Part shown: positions 8,471 through 17,791 of the stretch, in pieces | How positions within the stretch are numbered: position 1 is the stretch's first letter | How the letters are laid out: the number at the start of each line of letters is the position of its first letter | NCBI RefSeq assembly: GCF_026991495.1 | Contig: NZ_JALXBJ010000012.1 | Coordinates: 1-64,000 of the forward strand | DNA length: 64,000 nucleotides | Origin: Thermococcus sp. | GTDB taxonomy: Archaea; Methanobacteriota_B; Thermococci; Thermococcales; Thermococcaceae | Reading direction: 5' to 3' | Program-made: the position numbers and the translations under genes | Notes under the pieces: model-generated | What the model was told of the DNA's origin: nothing | Seen by the model: only the letters and a program-made list of their open reading frames with translations | The model's database searches: none

Positions 8471-9859
8471 ATGAAGTTCATAGACCGCGAGCGAGAGATG
8501 GAGATTCTTGAGAGGGAGTGGGAAAACAGGCCGTCCTTTGTGGTGCTCTACGGCAGGAGGAGGATCGGAAAGACGAGGCTCTTAAGGGAATTCTCAAAGG
8601 GAAAGAGGACTTTCTTCTTCACCTTTCCGGAGGCGGTTAAAACCGTTCAGATGGCCGAGTTCAAGAAGGCCCTCTCGGAGTTCCTGGGAGATGGACTTAT
8701 CCTCAAGCTTGAAACGGACAACTGGCTCGACCTTCTCATTTACCTCGCCGAAAGGATTGATGACTCGCTCGTAGTCCTCGACGAGTTCACCTATGCGATA
8801 AAATCCGACAGAAAGATCCTCAGCGATCTCCAGAGGGTCTGGGATGGGATTTTGAGCGAGAAAAACGTCATGCTCGTCCTTTCTGGCTCGCTCCTTGGAA
8901 TGATGTGGGACGACGTTCTAAGCCACGCCTCACCGCTCTACGGCAGGAGGACGAGGAGCATCCATTTAAATCCCCTCGGCTACACCAGCGCCCTAAAGTT
9001 CTTCAAAGACCCTGAGTACGGGATTAAAGCTTACATGCTCGTCGGCGGGATTCCACCTTACCTGAGACTCGCCTCGCGCTACGAAAGCGTCGAAGCCTTT
9101 GTAAAGGAGGAGTTCCTGAGCGACTACGGCTTCTTCTACGACGAACCCTACGTCATCCTCACTGAGGAACTTAGGGAGCTGAAAACCTACTTCTCCATTC
9201 TCCGGGCAATGGCGAGTGGAAACAGACGCCTTGAGGAGATTGCCAACTTCGTAGGCCTCCCCGCGGGGAGTGTCTACCCCTACGTGGAGACCCTCATGCG
9301 GCTCGGGCTGATTGAGAAGGAAACCCCCATCTTGGGAAGCAGGAAGGCAACCCTCTACAGCATAGCCGATCCCTCTCTGCTCACGTGGTTCACTCTCACC
9401 TATCCCCAGCTCGATCAGATTTCCCTCGGGACTGCTAAGTTAGATGACCTCTATAAGGTCTTCCCGGTTCGCTTCGAGGAACTTGCGAGGGAGTTCTTAG
9501 TCGTAAAGAGGCCAATTGAGTTTGAGAAAATCGGCAGGTGGTGGTATAAGGGGGAGGAGATAGACATCGTGGCGATAGACGGGAGAACCGCCTATTTGGT
9601 AGAGGCCACGTGGAAGGATCTGGGCAGGAAGGACGCAGGAAGGGTTTTAAAGGCACTCGAAAGGAAATCAAAGCTCGTTAGGTTCGATGGGGGGTTTAAA
9701 CTCGGACTCATCGCGAGGAAAGTCGAGGGGAAGGAGGAACTCAGGAGCAGGGGTTACACCGTCTGGGATATGGAGGACGTTCTGAGAGGTGGCGGGCCAT
9801 CCTCACACCCATCTTCCAATCAATTTTTAAGCTCGGGCGCCTTAGCTAAGTTAAGGTGA
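8471..9859 (+). CDS. Archaeal ATPase with DUF234-type C-terminus
   Basis: MKFIDREREMEILEREW, P-loop YGRRRIGKTRLLREF, VVLDEFTYAI, C-terminal nuclease-like EEIDIVAIDGRTAYLVEATWK. Confidence 0.85.
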   Translation: MKFIDREREMEILEREWENRPSFVVLYGRRRIGKTRLLREFSKGKRTFFFTFPEAVKTVQMAEFKKALSEFLGDGLILKLETDNWLDLLIYLAERIDDSLVVLDEFTYAIKSDRKILSDLQRVWDGILSEKNVMLVLSGSLLGMMWDDVLSHASPLYGRRTRSIHLNPLGYTSALKFFKDPEYGIKAYMLVGGIPPYLRLASRYESVEAFVKEEFLSDYGFFYDEPYVILTEELRELKTYFSILRAMASGNRRLEEIANFVGLPAGSVYPYVETLMRLGLIEKETPILGSRKATLYSIADPSLLTWFTLTYPQLDQISLGTAKLDDLYKVFPVRFEELAREFLVVKRPIEFEKIGRWWYKGEEIDIVAIDGRTAYLVEATWKDLGRKDAGRVLKALERKSKLVRFDGGFKLGLIARKVEGKEELRSRGYTVWDMEDVLRGGGPSSHPSSNQFLSSGALAKLR

Positions 9860-10905
9860 GAAAGGTGCACCTGATGGAGCTACCGCGGGAAGTCCTCCTC
9901 GGTGAGAACTTAGCTGGAGAAGCCGTGAACGTTGCGAAGAGGCTCAAGCTGGGGAAAAAAGTTCTCGTTCTCTACGGCCCCAAGACAAGAAAGATAGCCG
10001 GGGAGGAGGTTGAGGAGAACCTCTCCCAGGAGTTCGAGGCTTCTGGAGTTGTCGTTAGGGGGGCCACGATGGGGGAAGTCGGGAGGGTTATGGGGCTTGC
10101 GAGGGAGCTCAAAGCCGACTGGCTCATAGCGGTCGGCGGCGGGAGCATAATAGACGTCGCCAAGTTAGCCTCCTACCGTCTGAAGCTGCCCTTCATCAGC
10201 TTCCCGACGACGGCTTCCCACGACGGTATAGCGAGCGCCAACGCGTCCATAAAAGACCTCGGCTCGAAGACCTCGGTGAAGGCGAGGCCCCCGATAGCGG
10301 TCATAGCGGATGTGAGGGTTATCAAAACCGCACCCTACCGCTACCTCGCGGCTGGTGTGGGGGACATAATAAGCAACCTCACAGCGGTAAAGGACTGGCA
10401 GTTAGCCCACAGGCTTAAGGGCGAGTACTACAGCGAGTACGCCGCTTCGCTCTCCCTCATGAGCGCCAAGATGGTCATAAAGAACGCCGACATAATAAGG
10501 CTCGGCAACGAGGAGTCCGTGAGGAAAGTGGTGAAGGGTCTCATTTCCAGCGGCGTCGCGATGAGCATAGCGGGCTCTTCAAGGCCCGCCAGCGGTGCCG
10601 AGCACCTGTTCAGCCACGCCCTCGACATGCTCCTTGAGAAGCCGGCCCTGCACGGCGAGCAGGTCGGCGTGGGAGCCATAATAACCGCCTACCTCCACGG
10701 CCTCAAGTGGGAGCGCATCAGGGAAACATTAAAGAAGGTGGGCGCTCCAACCACTGCGTACGAACTCGGGGTGGAACCCGAGATCGTGATAAAGGCCCTC
10801 ACGATAGCCCACACGATAAGGCCCGAGCGCTACACGATACTCGGGAAGGACGGGCTCACTTGGGAGGCCGCCGAGGAGGCGGCCCGGATTACGGGAGTGA
10901 TATGA
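9856..10905 (+). CDS. egsA: sn-glycerol-1-phosphate dehydrogenase
   Basis: LIAVGGGSIIDVAKLASY, FPTTASHDGIASANAS, SGAEHLFSHALDML, HGEQVGVGA. Confidence 0.9.
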   Translation: MRKVHLMELPREVLLGENLAGEAVNVAKRLKLGKKVLVLYGPKTRKIAGEEVEENLSQEFEASGVVVRGATMGEVGRVMGLARELKADWLIAVGGGSIIDVAKLASYRLKLPFISFPTTASHDGIASANASIKDLGSKTSVKARPPIAVIADVRVIKTAPYRYLAAGVGDIISNLTAVKDWQLAHRLKGEYYSEYAASLSLMSAKMVIKNADIIRLGNEESVRKVVKGLISSGVAMSIAGSSRPASGAEHLFSHALDMLLEKPALHGEQVGVGAIITAYLHGLKWERIRETLKKVGAPTTAYELGVEPEIVIKALTIAHTIRPERYTILGKDGLTWEAAEEAARITGVI

Positions 10906-10923
10906 CGATCATACTTCACGGAG

Positions 10924-11358
10924 GTGTTTGAATTGGTCATCACACTGGTTGGTGAAAAACTGGCGAAACCGGGTCTTGAGTTCATCTATTACGGACCCGC
11001 TGAACCGTGCAAGAGCTGCAAGCTGGCAAGGGTGTGCGTCGGAAACCTCGAACCCGGAAGGAGGTACCGCATACTGAGGGTTAGGAACATAGAGCACTCC
11101 TGTCCGCTCCACGAGGGGAAGGTCCGCGTCGTCGAGGTCGTTGAACCGCCGATACAGGTTCTTGTGGAGCCCCGCGCAGCCATACCCGGCTCAATGCTCA
11201 CCCTTAAGTTCGTGGACTGCGACGACCCGAAAAAGGCCGAGCTCGCGAGGCCGGAGGGGCTCTTCGAGGGAGACCACGTGAAGGTGAAGGAGATTCTCGA
11301 CGACGTCGAGTGCAACGGACGCAGGTACAAGCTGGTGACGGTGACGAGGGAGGGCTGA
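10924..11358 (+). CDS. UPF0179 family protein
   Basis: [43 protein letters not shown]. Confidence 0.8.
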   Translation: MFELVITLVGEKLAKPGLEFIYYGPAEPCKSCKLARVCVGNLEPGRRYRILRVRNIEHSCPLHEGKVRVVEVVEPPIQVLVEPRAAIPGSMLTLKFVDCDDPKKAELARPEGLFEGDHVKVKEILDDVECNGRRYKLVTVTREG

Positions 11359-11455
11359 GCCTAACCCCGAGTTTCCCTTTCTCTTTCCCCGTTCTTTGAG
11401 GCCCGTTTTTCAATGGGAGACAACCCTTATTAACGGGTTCCCGGGAGTCTGAAAC

Positions 11456-11743
11456 ATGAAGGTGAAGGAACTCCTCGACATGCTGGACGGGACGATAGCG
11501 GATCTAAAGGTGGCCATAGTCGCCAACCAGAGCCGGTCCTTCGAATCACCGTACACAATGCTCGAATTCATACAGCGCGCGAACGAGCTCCAGGAGGATC
11601 TCGACGACCTGCTGAAGATCAGGGAACGGCTCTCCAGCCTGAACCCCGAGGACGAGGCGGAGGAGCACCTCTCGAAGGAGGAGCTCGAAGGGCTGATGAA
11701 GCTCATGAAGCTCCTCGAAAGCTCTAAGGCCCACGTCTATTAG
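11456..11743 (+). CDS. Hypothetical protein, charged helical
   Basis: Complete 95-aa ORF, ATG start, stop abuts the next gene. Confidence 0.65.
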   Translation: MKVKELLDMLDGTIADLKVAIVANQSRSFESPYTMLEFIQRANELQEDLDDLLKIRERLSSLNPEDEAEEHLSKEELEGLMKLMKLLESSKAHVY

Positions 11744-12073
11744 GTGGTTCAAATGGCCAGACTCAAGCTCGCGGCCGGCGTCCTGCTCTTTCAGGCGGCG
11801 GTGAACTCCTATCAGTCCATGAAATCTCCCTGGGTGTACCTTCCCTTCGTCGCCCTCGACCTCATCCTCGCCCTCGGGGTCTGGAAGGAGAACCGGCCGG
11901 CCATCAAGGTGGCCCTCGTCTACCTCGGCATAGACCTCTTCCTCGCGATATTCTACCTGATGGCCGGGGTCTACCTCCAGGGAATCACCGCCATCCTCGA
12001 CTTCTTGGGGGTTCACAACCTGATCGGCTACATCATGGAGCAGGTGCGAGAGGAGGGTGAGGAAGGGAGTTAA
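11744..12073 (+). CDS. Hypothetical integral membrane protein
   Basis: 109-aa ORF with multiple hydrophobic segments; GTG 11744 or ATG 11753. Confidence 0.65.
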   Translation: MVQMARLKLAAGVLLFQAAVNSYQSMKSPWVYLPFVALDLILALGVWKENRPAIKVALVYLGIDLFLAIFYLMAGVYLQGITAILDFLGVHNLIGYIMEQVREEGEEGS

Positions 12074-12118
12074 TTATTTAAACATCAGTACGAACGTTAT
12101 CGTGTCGGTGAGAGCAAG

Positions 12119-12742
12119 GTGGAAACGGAGGGTGACCGCGGCCGGGGGTTTGGAGAGGACCTCTACATGGAGGAGACCTCGATAAGCGTTGACTTCACAT
12201 CCTTTATGGCGGCGGTGGTTTTCTTCTTCATAGGTCTGCTCCTGACGGGGAGCCCAGAAGTCCAGGTCAGGCTGAGGATCCCCTTAGTGTTCCTCTTCAT
12301 CAGCGCCATGGGCTTCCTGTACTCAACCATCATATACGCAAACGCAAGCGGGGAGCTCGCGAGGCTGAGAAAGCACGAGTTCGATGACCAGATCACCATG
12401 GGCAACATAATCTCCGAGTACCTCGGCGTGTACTGCCTCGTCTTTGCCATACCGCTGGCCATCTTGGGCTATTCGCCCGACAGGGTTCTGGCCCTCGTTA
12501 TAGTCCTCCTTGACTCCGCCGGCTTCTGGTTCTACCACCACATGGGGTACTCGATACTCGAGAGGTACGTGAGCAGGCCCCAAATGCACTACATAGTCGG
12601 CCTGTTCGTGGGTCTCTACCTCTCGTCCTTCTTTGGGTTCTACTTCGGCAGGATCTGGGCCTACTACGGGCTCTCATCCGTTCTCCTGGCGCTCATTTTT
12701 GCGGTGACCTTCTTTTCAGTACGGAAAGGGAGGGAGCTGTGA
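12119..12742 (+). CDS. Hypothetical polytopic membrane protein
   Basis: 207 aa, ~6 hydrophobic helices; overlaps the next ORF by 4 nt. Confidence 0.65.
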   Translation: METEGDRGRGFGEDLYMEETSISVDFTSFMAAVVFFFIGLLLTGSPEVQVRLRIPLVFLFISAMGFLYSTIIYANASGELARLRKHEFDDQITMGNIISEYLGVYCLVFAIPLAILGYSPDRVLALVIVLLDSAGFWFYHHMGYSILERYVSRPQMHYIVGLFVGLYLSSFFGFYFGRIWAYYGLSSVLLALIFAVTFFSVRKGREL

Positions 12743-13974
12743 TGTGGTGGGAGAGAATGGGCCACCTGACGGTTAGGGGAAACGAACTGTTCATTGGGGA
12801 GGAGCCGGTCGTTGAGCTGGCGAGGAAGTACGGCACTCCAGTTTACGTCTACAACCTGAAGAGGGTAGAGGACAACTACCTCAGGATGGCCGACGCGCTG
12901 AGAAAGGCCGGCTTTAAGGAGTGGGAGATCCACTACGCGATGAAGGCCAACAACAACGTCCACGTCCTTGAGACAATACGGGAACTCGGTGGAAAGATAG
13001 ACGCCACGTCCCCCGGCGAGGTGAAGTTGGCGTGGGAGGTGGGGTTCGGGGACGGGGACATAATCTTCACGGGTACGTCCCTCAGCAACGGTGACCTCGA
13101 ATTCCTCTCCGGCACCGAGATACTCGTCAACTTCGACTCCCTCTCGTCCATCAGGAGGTTCAGGGGGGAGCCCTTCAGGAAGGTGGGCCTCAGGGTAAAC
13201 ACCGGGGTAGGCATCGGCCGCGTTGAAAAGACAACCACCGGGGGGAGCGAGATAGGGAGCCTGCCCGTTAAGTTCGGGATACCCCTGAACAGGGTGGACG
13301 AGGCCTTCGATCTGATCGAGGAGAAGGACTACACCCTCTCGTGCCTCCACCATCACGTTGGCTCGGACTGGACCGGGCCCAAGGTCGAGAGGTACTTCCC
13401 TGCCCTGAGGAACCTGCTTGACGTTGCCGCGCGCGCCGAGGAAAGGCTCGGCTACCGGATCGAGACAATAGACTTGGGCGGGGGCTACGGGGTTCCCCAC
13501 AGCGAAGACGAACCGGAGTTCCCGCTTTACGATTTCTTCTCCCGCGTTAAAGAGCACCTGGATGAGCGCGGCTTCGGAAGGGCGAAGGTGATCGTTGAGC
13601 CCGGAACATACTTAGTGAGCGACGCCGGGATCTTAGTAGTCCAGGTAAACACCGTGGAGGAGAAGAACGGCAGAATATTCGTCGGGGTGGACGCGGGGCT
13701 CAACGTCTTCAACTCCCCGGCCCTCTACAACTACTACCACGAGGTCGTCGTCTGCAACAGGGTGGCCGCTGAGGAGACCGTGACCGCGACCGTGGTTGGG
13801 AACATATGCGAGAGCGGGGACATATTCGCCGTTGACAGGCCCCTTCCAAAAGTCGAGGAGGGGGACTACCTTGCCATCCTGAACGCGGGTGCATACGGCT
13901 ACGTTATGGCGAACAACTACAACCTGCGCCCTAAGGGAAGGGAGGTCGTCGTGCCCTTCCCGGAAGGGCCGTGA
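12739..13974 (+). CDS. lysA: Diaminopimelate decarboxylase-like fold-III PLP enzyme
   Basis: YAMKANNNVHVL, ATSPGEV, HHHVGSDWTGP, DLGGGYGVPH, EPGTYLVSDAG, ICESGDIF, NAGAYGYVMANNYN. Confidence 0.8.
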   Translation: MMWWERMGHLTVRGNELFIGEEPVVELARKYGTPVYVYNLKRVEDNYLRMADALRKAGFKEWEIHYAMKANNNVHVLETIRELGGKIDATSPGEVKLAWEVGFGDGDIIFTGTSLSNGDLEFLSGTEILVNFDSLSSIRRFRGEPFRKVGLRVNTGVGIGRVEKTTTGGSEIGSLPVKFGIPLNRVDEAFDLIEEKDYTLSCLHHHVGSDWTGPKVERYFPALRNLLDVAARAEERLGYRIETIDLGGGYGVPHSEDEPEFPLYDFFSRVKEHLDERGFGRAKVIVEPGTYLVSDAGILVVQVNTVEEKNGRIFVGVDAGLNVFNSPALYNYYHEVVVCNRVAAEETVTATVVGNICESGDIFAVDRPLPKVEEGDYLAILNAGAYGYVMANNYNLRPKGREVVVPFPEGP

Positions 13975-14038
13975 GGTTGGGGTACCGGCCGGCCAAAACC
14001 GTTATTTAGTTTTCGGTCAAAGAAGGTGCGGTGGTAGC

Positions 14039-14365
14039 ATGAAGATGAGGATAGTGTTCGATAGGGAGTACGACCTCCTCTCGGGAGCTTACAGGGTGAA
14101 GGTGAGGGAGCTGGAGTTCGACGAGGAGCTCCAGAACGTCCTCCAGGGGGTCGATCCGGCCCTCAGGGTGAAGGGGGAGGAGATCAAGCTGAGCGAACTC
14201 AGGGAGAGAACCTTTGAGCTCCAGAGCAGGGAGGAGGCGGAGAAGCTCATGGGCGAGGTTAGGGGGGCCCTTGTGGAGACACTGAGCGCCCTCATAGCCC
14301 GCTTTAAGGAGGCCCAGAACTTCAATGGTTCGGTTTCGTACGAGATAGACTTCAACGAGCTCTGA
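14039..14365 (+). CDS. Hypothetical protein
   Basis: ATG at 14039 within ORF 13889-14365, MKMRIVFDREYDLLSGAYRVKVREL. Confidence 0.6.
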   Translation: MKMRIVFDREYDLLSGAYRVKVRELEFDEELQNVLQGVDPALRVKGEEIKLSELRERTFELQSREEAEKLMGEVRGALVETLSALIARFKEAQNFNGSVSYEIDFNEL

Positions 14366-14432
14366 CTTTCAGGCCCGGGCGGAGTCTGTTTTCCCAGAAC
14401 GGGCCCAGAACGGGTAAGAAACGGCAGTCGGG

Positions 14433-15035
14433 TTAGGCTGGTTTTGAGCGCCGCACTATGGGGAGGACTTCCTCCTCCAGCCGCTTCGCCCTCTCCTCAT
14501 CCAGGTAATCCATTACACCGCTCTTCTCCTTGAACATCCTTGGCAGAAGGTGATACAGCGCCACGTGCGCCTGGTGTATGGCTTCAATCTCTTCTGGCTT
14601 GGCGTAGAGATCCAGATAGCCGAGCGGGTCTGGGTCATCCACATACATCTTTTCAGCCGCTTCATACGGCGATAATTTTTCTCCCCTCCTCCGCATATCT
14701 TCCCACGCCCTCTTCGTTATCTCTGCCCACGCTTTCGAAGCTTTCACGAATACGGGTGCCAGATCTGCCAACATCTTCGCATGCTCCTCTGGGATGCCAG
14801 AACGTTTCAGCTCATCTTCGAGTTCATATTGGAACCTTTTCATCTTTTCCTTATTCTGTAAGAACTCGTCAAGGCTCTTGAGCCGTGTGAGGGTGTCGTT
14901 ATTCACAAATTCTCTTATCTCCGTAATTGGGCTATCTCTCCATTTTTTCTTGGCTTCCTCTTCATAATCTTTTTCGAAGGGTAGTATTGCGTATTGAATT
15001 ACATCTGCCTTATACGACGGCAGTTTATACTTCAT
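14433..15035 (-). CDS. Hypothetical protein, C-terminus related to the 15782-17389 product (possible fragment)
   Basis: IHQAHVALYHLLPRMFKEKSGVMDYLDEERAKRLEEEVLPIVRR vs IHKMHRIIYELTKPVSRVVFERPSGVEEFLDEREKEEVEREVQELLKR. Confidence 0.55.
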   Translation of the reverse strand: MKYKLPSYKADVIQYAILPFEKDYEEEAKKKWRDSPITEIREFVNNDTLTRLKSLDEFLQNKEKMKRFQYELEDELKRSGIPEEHAKMLADLAPVFVKASKAWAEITKRAWEDMRRRGEKLSPYEAAEKMYVDDPDPLGYLDLYAKPEEIEAIHQAHVALYHLLPRMFKEKSGVMDYLDEERAKRLEEEVLPIVRRSKPA

Positions 15036-15064
15036 AGTCCCGATTAGTCATAGTCCCGATTAGC
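15033..15064. repeat. Tandem 16-bp duplication CATAGTCCCGATTAG(T/C) spanning the start codon of the 14433-15035 ORF
   Basis: Two adjacent copies, 15/16 identical. Confidence 0.9.
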
Positions 15065-15106
15065 CTGTATATGGTTGTAATGGGGTGATACTCAAGCCCC
15101 ACTGCT

Positions 15107-15316
15107 TCATCCTCTACACTTGTGCCTTCCCATGGGTAGTGAACGTTTTTTCCACCAGCCCCTATTTTTCTTGTACTCGTCCTTCAGGGGAGGTAGGAGC
15201 ACCCCCCCGCCGTCGGGATTGTAGCTGAACTCATGGCTGATCCTTATCGCGCTCATAGACTTTCCTCGCGCTTCTCGATCAAGCGGAAACTTCCTCTCTG
15301 CGGGAAAAGGTACCAT
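15107..15316 (-). pseudogene. N-terminal fragment of a second 'MVPFP...LLPP' family member
   Basis: MVPFPAERKFPL...NPDGGGVLLPPLKDEY vs MVPFPYSEVSEG...KPDGRGLLLPPVKKES. Confidence 0.5.
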
Positions 15317-15376
15317 TCTTCTCCACCTCTACTACTTCTAACTACGCTCCGGTGGTATAAAAATGAAAGGGTGGGA

Positions 15377-15493
15377 TCACCCCACCTTCACGGACCAGGT
15401 ATTCGCTCCAGCTTTCACCTCTATCGTCAATCCGTCTGTTATCTTCCCTTTCACGTCTATGTACTTGTCCGCCTTTGCGTGGAGGCTGCTCAT
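15377..15493 (-). pseudogene. 38-aa remnant ORF (MSSLHAKADKYIDVKGKITDGLTIEVKAGANTWSVKVG)
   Basis: Protein-like reading continues upstream (GDPYIG) to an in-frame TAG, suggesting the tail of a decayed gene. Confidence 0.35.
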
Positions 15494-15562
15494 CCCAATG
15501 TAAGGGTCCCCCTAACACACCTGCTTGAAGAGGAGTAGGAGGATAAGATATGTTTTTAGAAA

Positions 15563-15724
15563 TTACTCAAAAAACCCATCAGGACAGGGAGCTACCAGGG
15601 GGCGTATTGGGCGCACTCTACCACGCCTCCTCCCAATTACCTGAGATCCAAAGTGCACTTTGTTAGGATTCCCATCCACAGAGTTACCTTGTTTTCGAGC
15701 TATCTCAGAGGATATGGGGGTCAT
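15563..15724 (-). CDS. Small basic 53-aa ORF
   Basis: MTPISSEIARKQGNSVDGNPNK...GRRRGRVRPIRP preceded by TATAAATA (15766-15773, minus strand). Confidence 0.35.
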   Translation of the reverse strand: MTPISSEIARKQGNSVDGNPNKVHFGSQVIGRRRGRVRPIRPLVAPCPDGFFE

Positions 15725-15781
15725 GCACACCACCTTTAGAGACTGTTCCAAATACTACTTCGACCTATTTATACCTTGGCC

Positions 15782-17389
15782 TCACACCCGATCCCTCGTT
15801 CTCTTCACGTGCGTGAATCCGACTACCTTGTATCCTGGGCGCCTGAAGTGCTTTTTCAGGAGCTCGTACATTTTTTCGGTGGCTTCTTCCTTGCTCCAGT
15901 CTATACCGTACTTCTCCGGATTCTTTGCCATGTCTTCTACCAGTTTTTCTGCCTCTGCCAACTGCACCTCACTCCCTGCAATGTCAATTACTGCATGATC
16001 TGTGGTGTAGTCTGGCAGGTGGAGCATCACCTCGAATTTGTGGCTACGGATTGAATGGGCAAGAATATCAAGAGCCTCTTGTATGTGCTTCTGGTTTGTT
16101 TTGCTTTTCTCTTCACGTATTTTACTTAAAATTTTGTCTGCCGCAGTGCGCACGTCCTTACTCTTCTGTAGTTCCTCTCTATATTCTTTGAGTAGCTCTC
16201 TCGCCTTTTGGATGCCCTCTTTTAGTTTGTGCGGGTCTGTGACGCCCTCATCTGCGAGCGCGTGGAACATGTATATCGCGTAGGGTGGCACTGCCTCAGG
16301 ATAGAGGTTCGGTATCTCCTTCGGGTGCTTGTGTGGTGGCAAGACCACAATCTGTTCTCCATTTCTTATTATTGGCAGGCCAGTTTCCGGGTGCACCTCT
16401 GCTCTTTTCGAGTCCACGTCCTCAATCCTAATTACGTCCTTCTCTCTTCTGACCTCCAGCGGATTGCGTTTTGCTGGCGGTGCTGGCGCTCTTTGTGGCG
16501 TCACCTTTGTCGTGGTTTGCACTGGCTGCGGTTTCTGTACTTCTCGTCTTTGTGGTGCTGTTTCAGGCTCCTGAAGCCTTTTCAGGAGCTCCTGTACCTC
16601 TCTTTCTACTTCTTCCTTTTCTCTTTCGTCCAGGAACTCTTCTACTCCGCTGGGCCGTTCAAACACCACGCGGGAAACAGGCTTCGTCAGCTCGTATATT
16701 ATTCTGTGCATCTTATGTATCTTCTTTATCGCTTCCGGCCCGAAGAGCTGGTACACCTCCATCCGCGGGTCAGCAGTTCCTCTGCTGATATGATTCATAA
16801 AGAGCCTAGCTGTAAGTTGCCATTTCTTCCGTTTGTCGTTCCAGTATATATGTGTATGCACGTGTTTTGCATACTTTCCGATGAGATCTGCCGTTTCAAT
16901 GGCGTGCGGGAGCAGGATTTCCAGCTCACGTATCATCTGCTTCTTCTTCTCAAGAGGTGCATCTGAAAACGCCCAGTCGTGCAATATTGCCTGTTTCGCG
17001 TCTTCCAATGCCTTCTTCGGGTCCAAGTTCTCCCAGTCGTGGAGATACATTCCCAGGCGCCCACCTGCTAGCAGCGGTTCGCCATTGTGTTTAACTGCTG
17101 CCGCGAATATTACGTTTCCGGCCTCTGACCTGTGCTTCAGCTGGAGCCACGTCTTTATGTAGTGCCTAAGGATGCCGTAGGGAACGCTGTCGTACATATC
17201 TCCTACAGCATCTTGTGTTGCAGGACTATCAATTTTGTCCCAAATGCTTCGGATTCCTATTACGGACTCTTTTTTCACGGGCGGCAGTAACAGTCCTCTC
17301 CCGTCAGGTTTTGTTCTAAGTTCCTCTGCAGCGAGGTACGCATCATGCTCTTTTCCCTCGGACACTTCGCTATACGGGAACGGCACCAT
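15782..17389 (-). CDS. Hypothetical 535-aa protein of unknown family, accessory island
   Basis: Long AT-richer ORF, MVPFPYSEVSEGKEHDAYLAAEELRTKPDGRGLLLPPVKKES..., Pro/Gln-rich mid-region, helical C-terminus. No family recognised. Confidence 0.7.
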   Translation of the reverse strand: MVPFPYSEVSEGKEHDAYLAAEELRTKPDGRGLLLPPVKKESVIGIRSIWDKIDSPATQDAVGDMYDSVPYGILRHYIKTWLQLKHRSEAGNVIFAAAVKHNGEPLLAGGRLGMYLHDWENLDPKKALEDAKQAILHDWAFSDAPLEKKKQMIRELEILLPHAIETADLIGKYAKHVHTHIYWNDKRKKWQLTARLFMNHISRGTADPRMEVYQLFGPEAIKKIHKMHRIIYELTKPVSRVVFERPSGVEEFLDEREKEEVEREVQELLKRLQEPETAPQRREVQKPQPVQTTTKVTPQRAPAPPAKRNPLEVRREKDVIRIEDVDSKRAEVHPETGLPIIRNGEQIVVLPPHKHPKEIPNLYPEAVPPYAIYMFHALADEGVTDPHKLKEGIQKARELLKEYREELQKSKDVRTAADKILSKIREEKSKTNQKHIQEALDILAHSIRSHKFEVMLHLPDYTTDHAVIDIAGSEVQLAEAEKLVEDMAKNPEKYGIDWSKEEATEKMYELLKKHFRRPGYKVVGFTHVKRTRDRV

Positions 17390-17464
17390 TTTTTACACCC
17401 CTTGGCCAGTGGTAAGAACTTGAGGACTTAAGGTTTTTCCTCCGGGGGACTGGAAAATTGGATG

Positions 17465-17791
17465 TTAAAGTCCCGAGAGAAACCTCTTCAGAAACGGAAC
17501 GTCTTCTTTTAGCGTCTTCCACACGACGCGAAGATCAACGCCGAAGTAGGCGTGTATCAGCTTGTCCCTCATCCTTGCCATTTCCCTCCACGGGACTTCA
17601 GGATGTTCCTTCTTGAAGTCCTCAGGAATGGCCTTTGCCGCTTCCCCGATTATCTCAAGAGCCCTGATGACTGCAAACTGGGTTTTTCTGTCATTCAAAA
17701 AGTCCTCAAAGCTCATGTCTGAAGTAAACTCCTCTATGGACGCAATGGCGTCCAGCATATCTTTCAGGTAATCCTCATGGGTTCGCTTCAT
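17465..17791 (-). CDS. hepT: HepT-like HEPN/DUF86 ribonuclease toxin
   Basis: [43 protein letters not shown]4-6H motif [10 protein letters not shown]. Confidence 0.85.
   Translation of the reverse strand: MKRTHEDYLKDMLDAIASIEEFTSDMSFEDFLNDRKTQFAVIRALEIIGEAAKAIPEDFKKEHPEVPWREMARMRDKLIHAYFGVDLRVVWKTLKEDVPFLKRFLSGL

Noticed and set aside
16590-16960. HxHTH-like HVHTHIYWN motif in the 535-aa protein as a relaxase/HUH signature
   Set aside because: Only one His-rich string, no partner Tyr motif or other Rep/Mob motif recognised; too weak to call.
14540-17162. Plus-strand ORFs across the accessory island (e.g. 16229-16966)
   Set aside because: Translations are Cys/Leu/Ser-rich and low-complexity, antisense to the better-supported 535-aa ORF.
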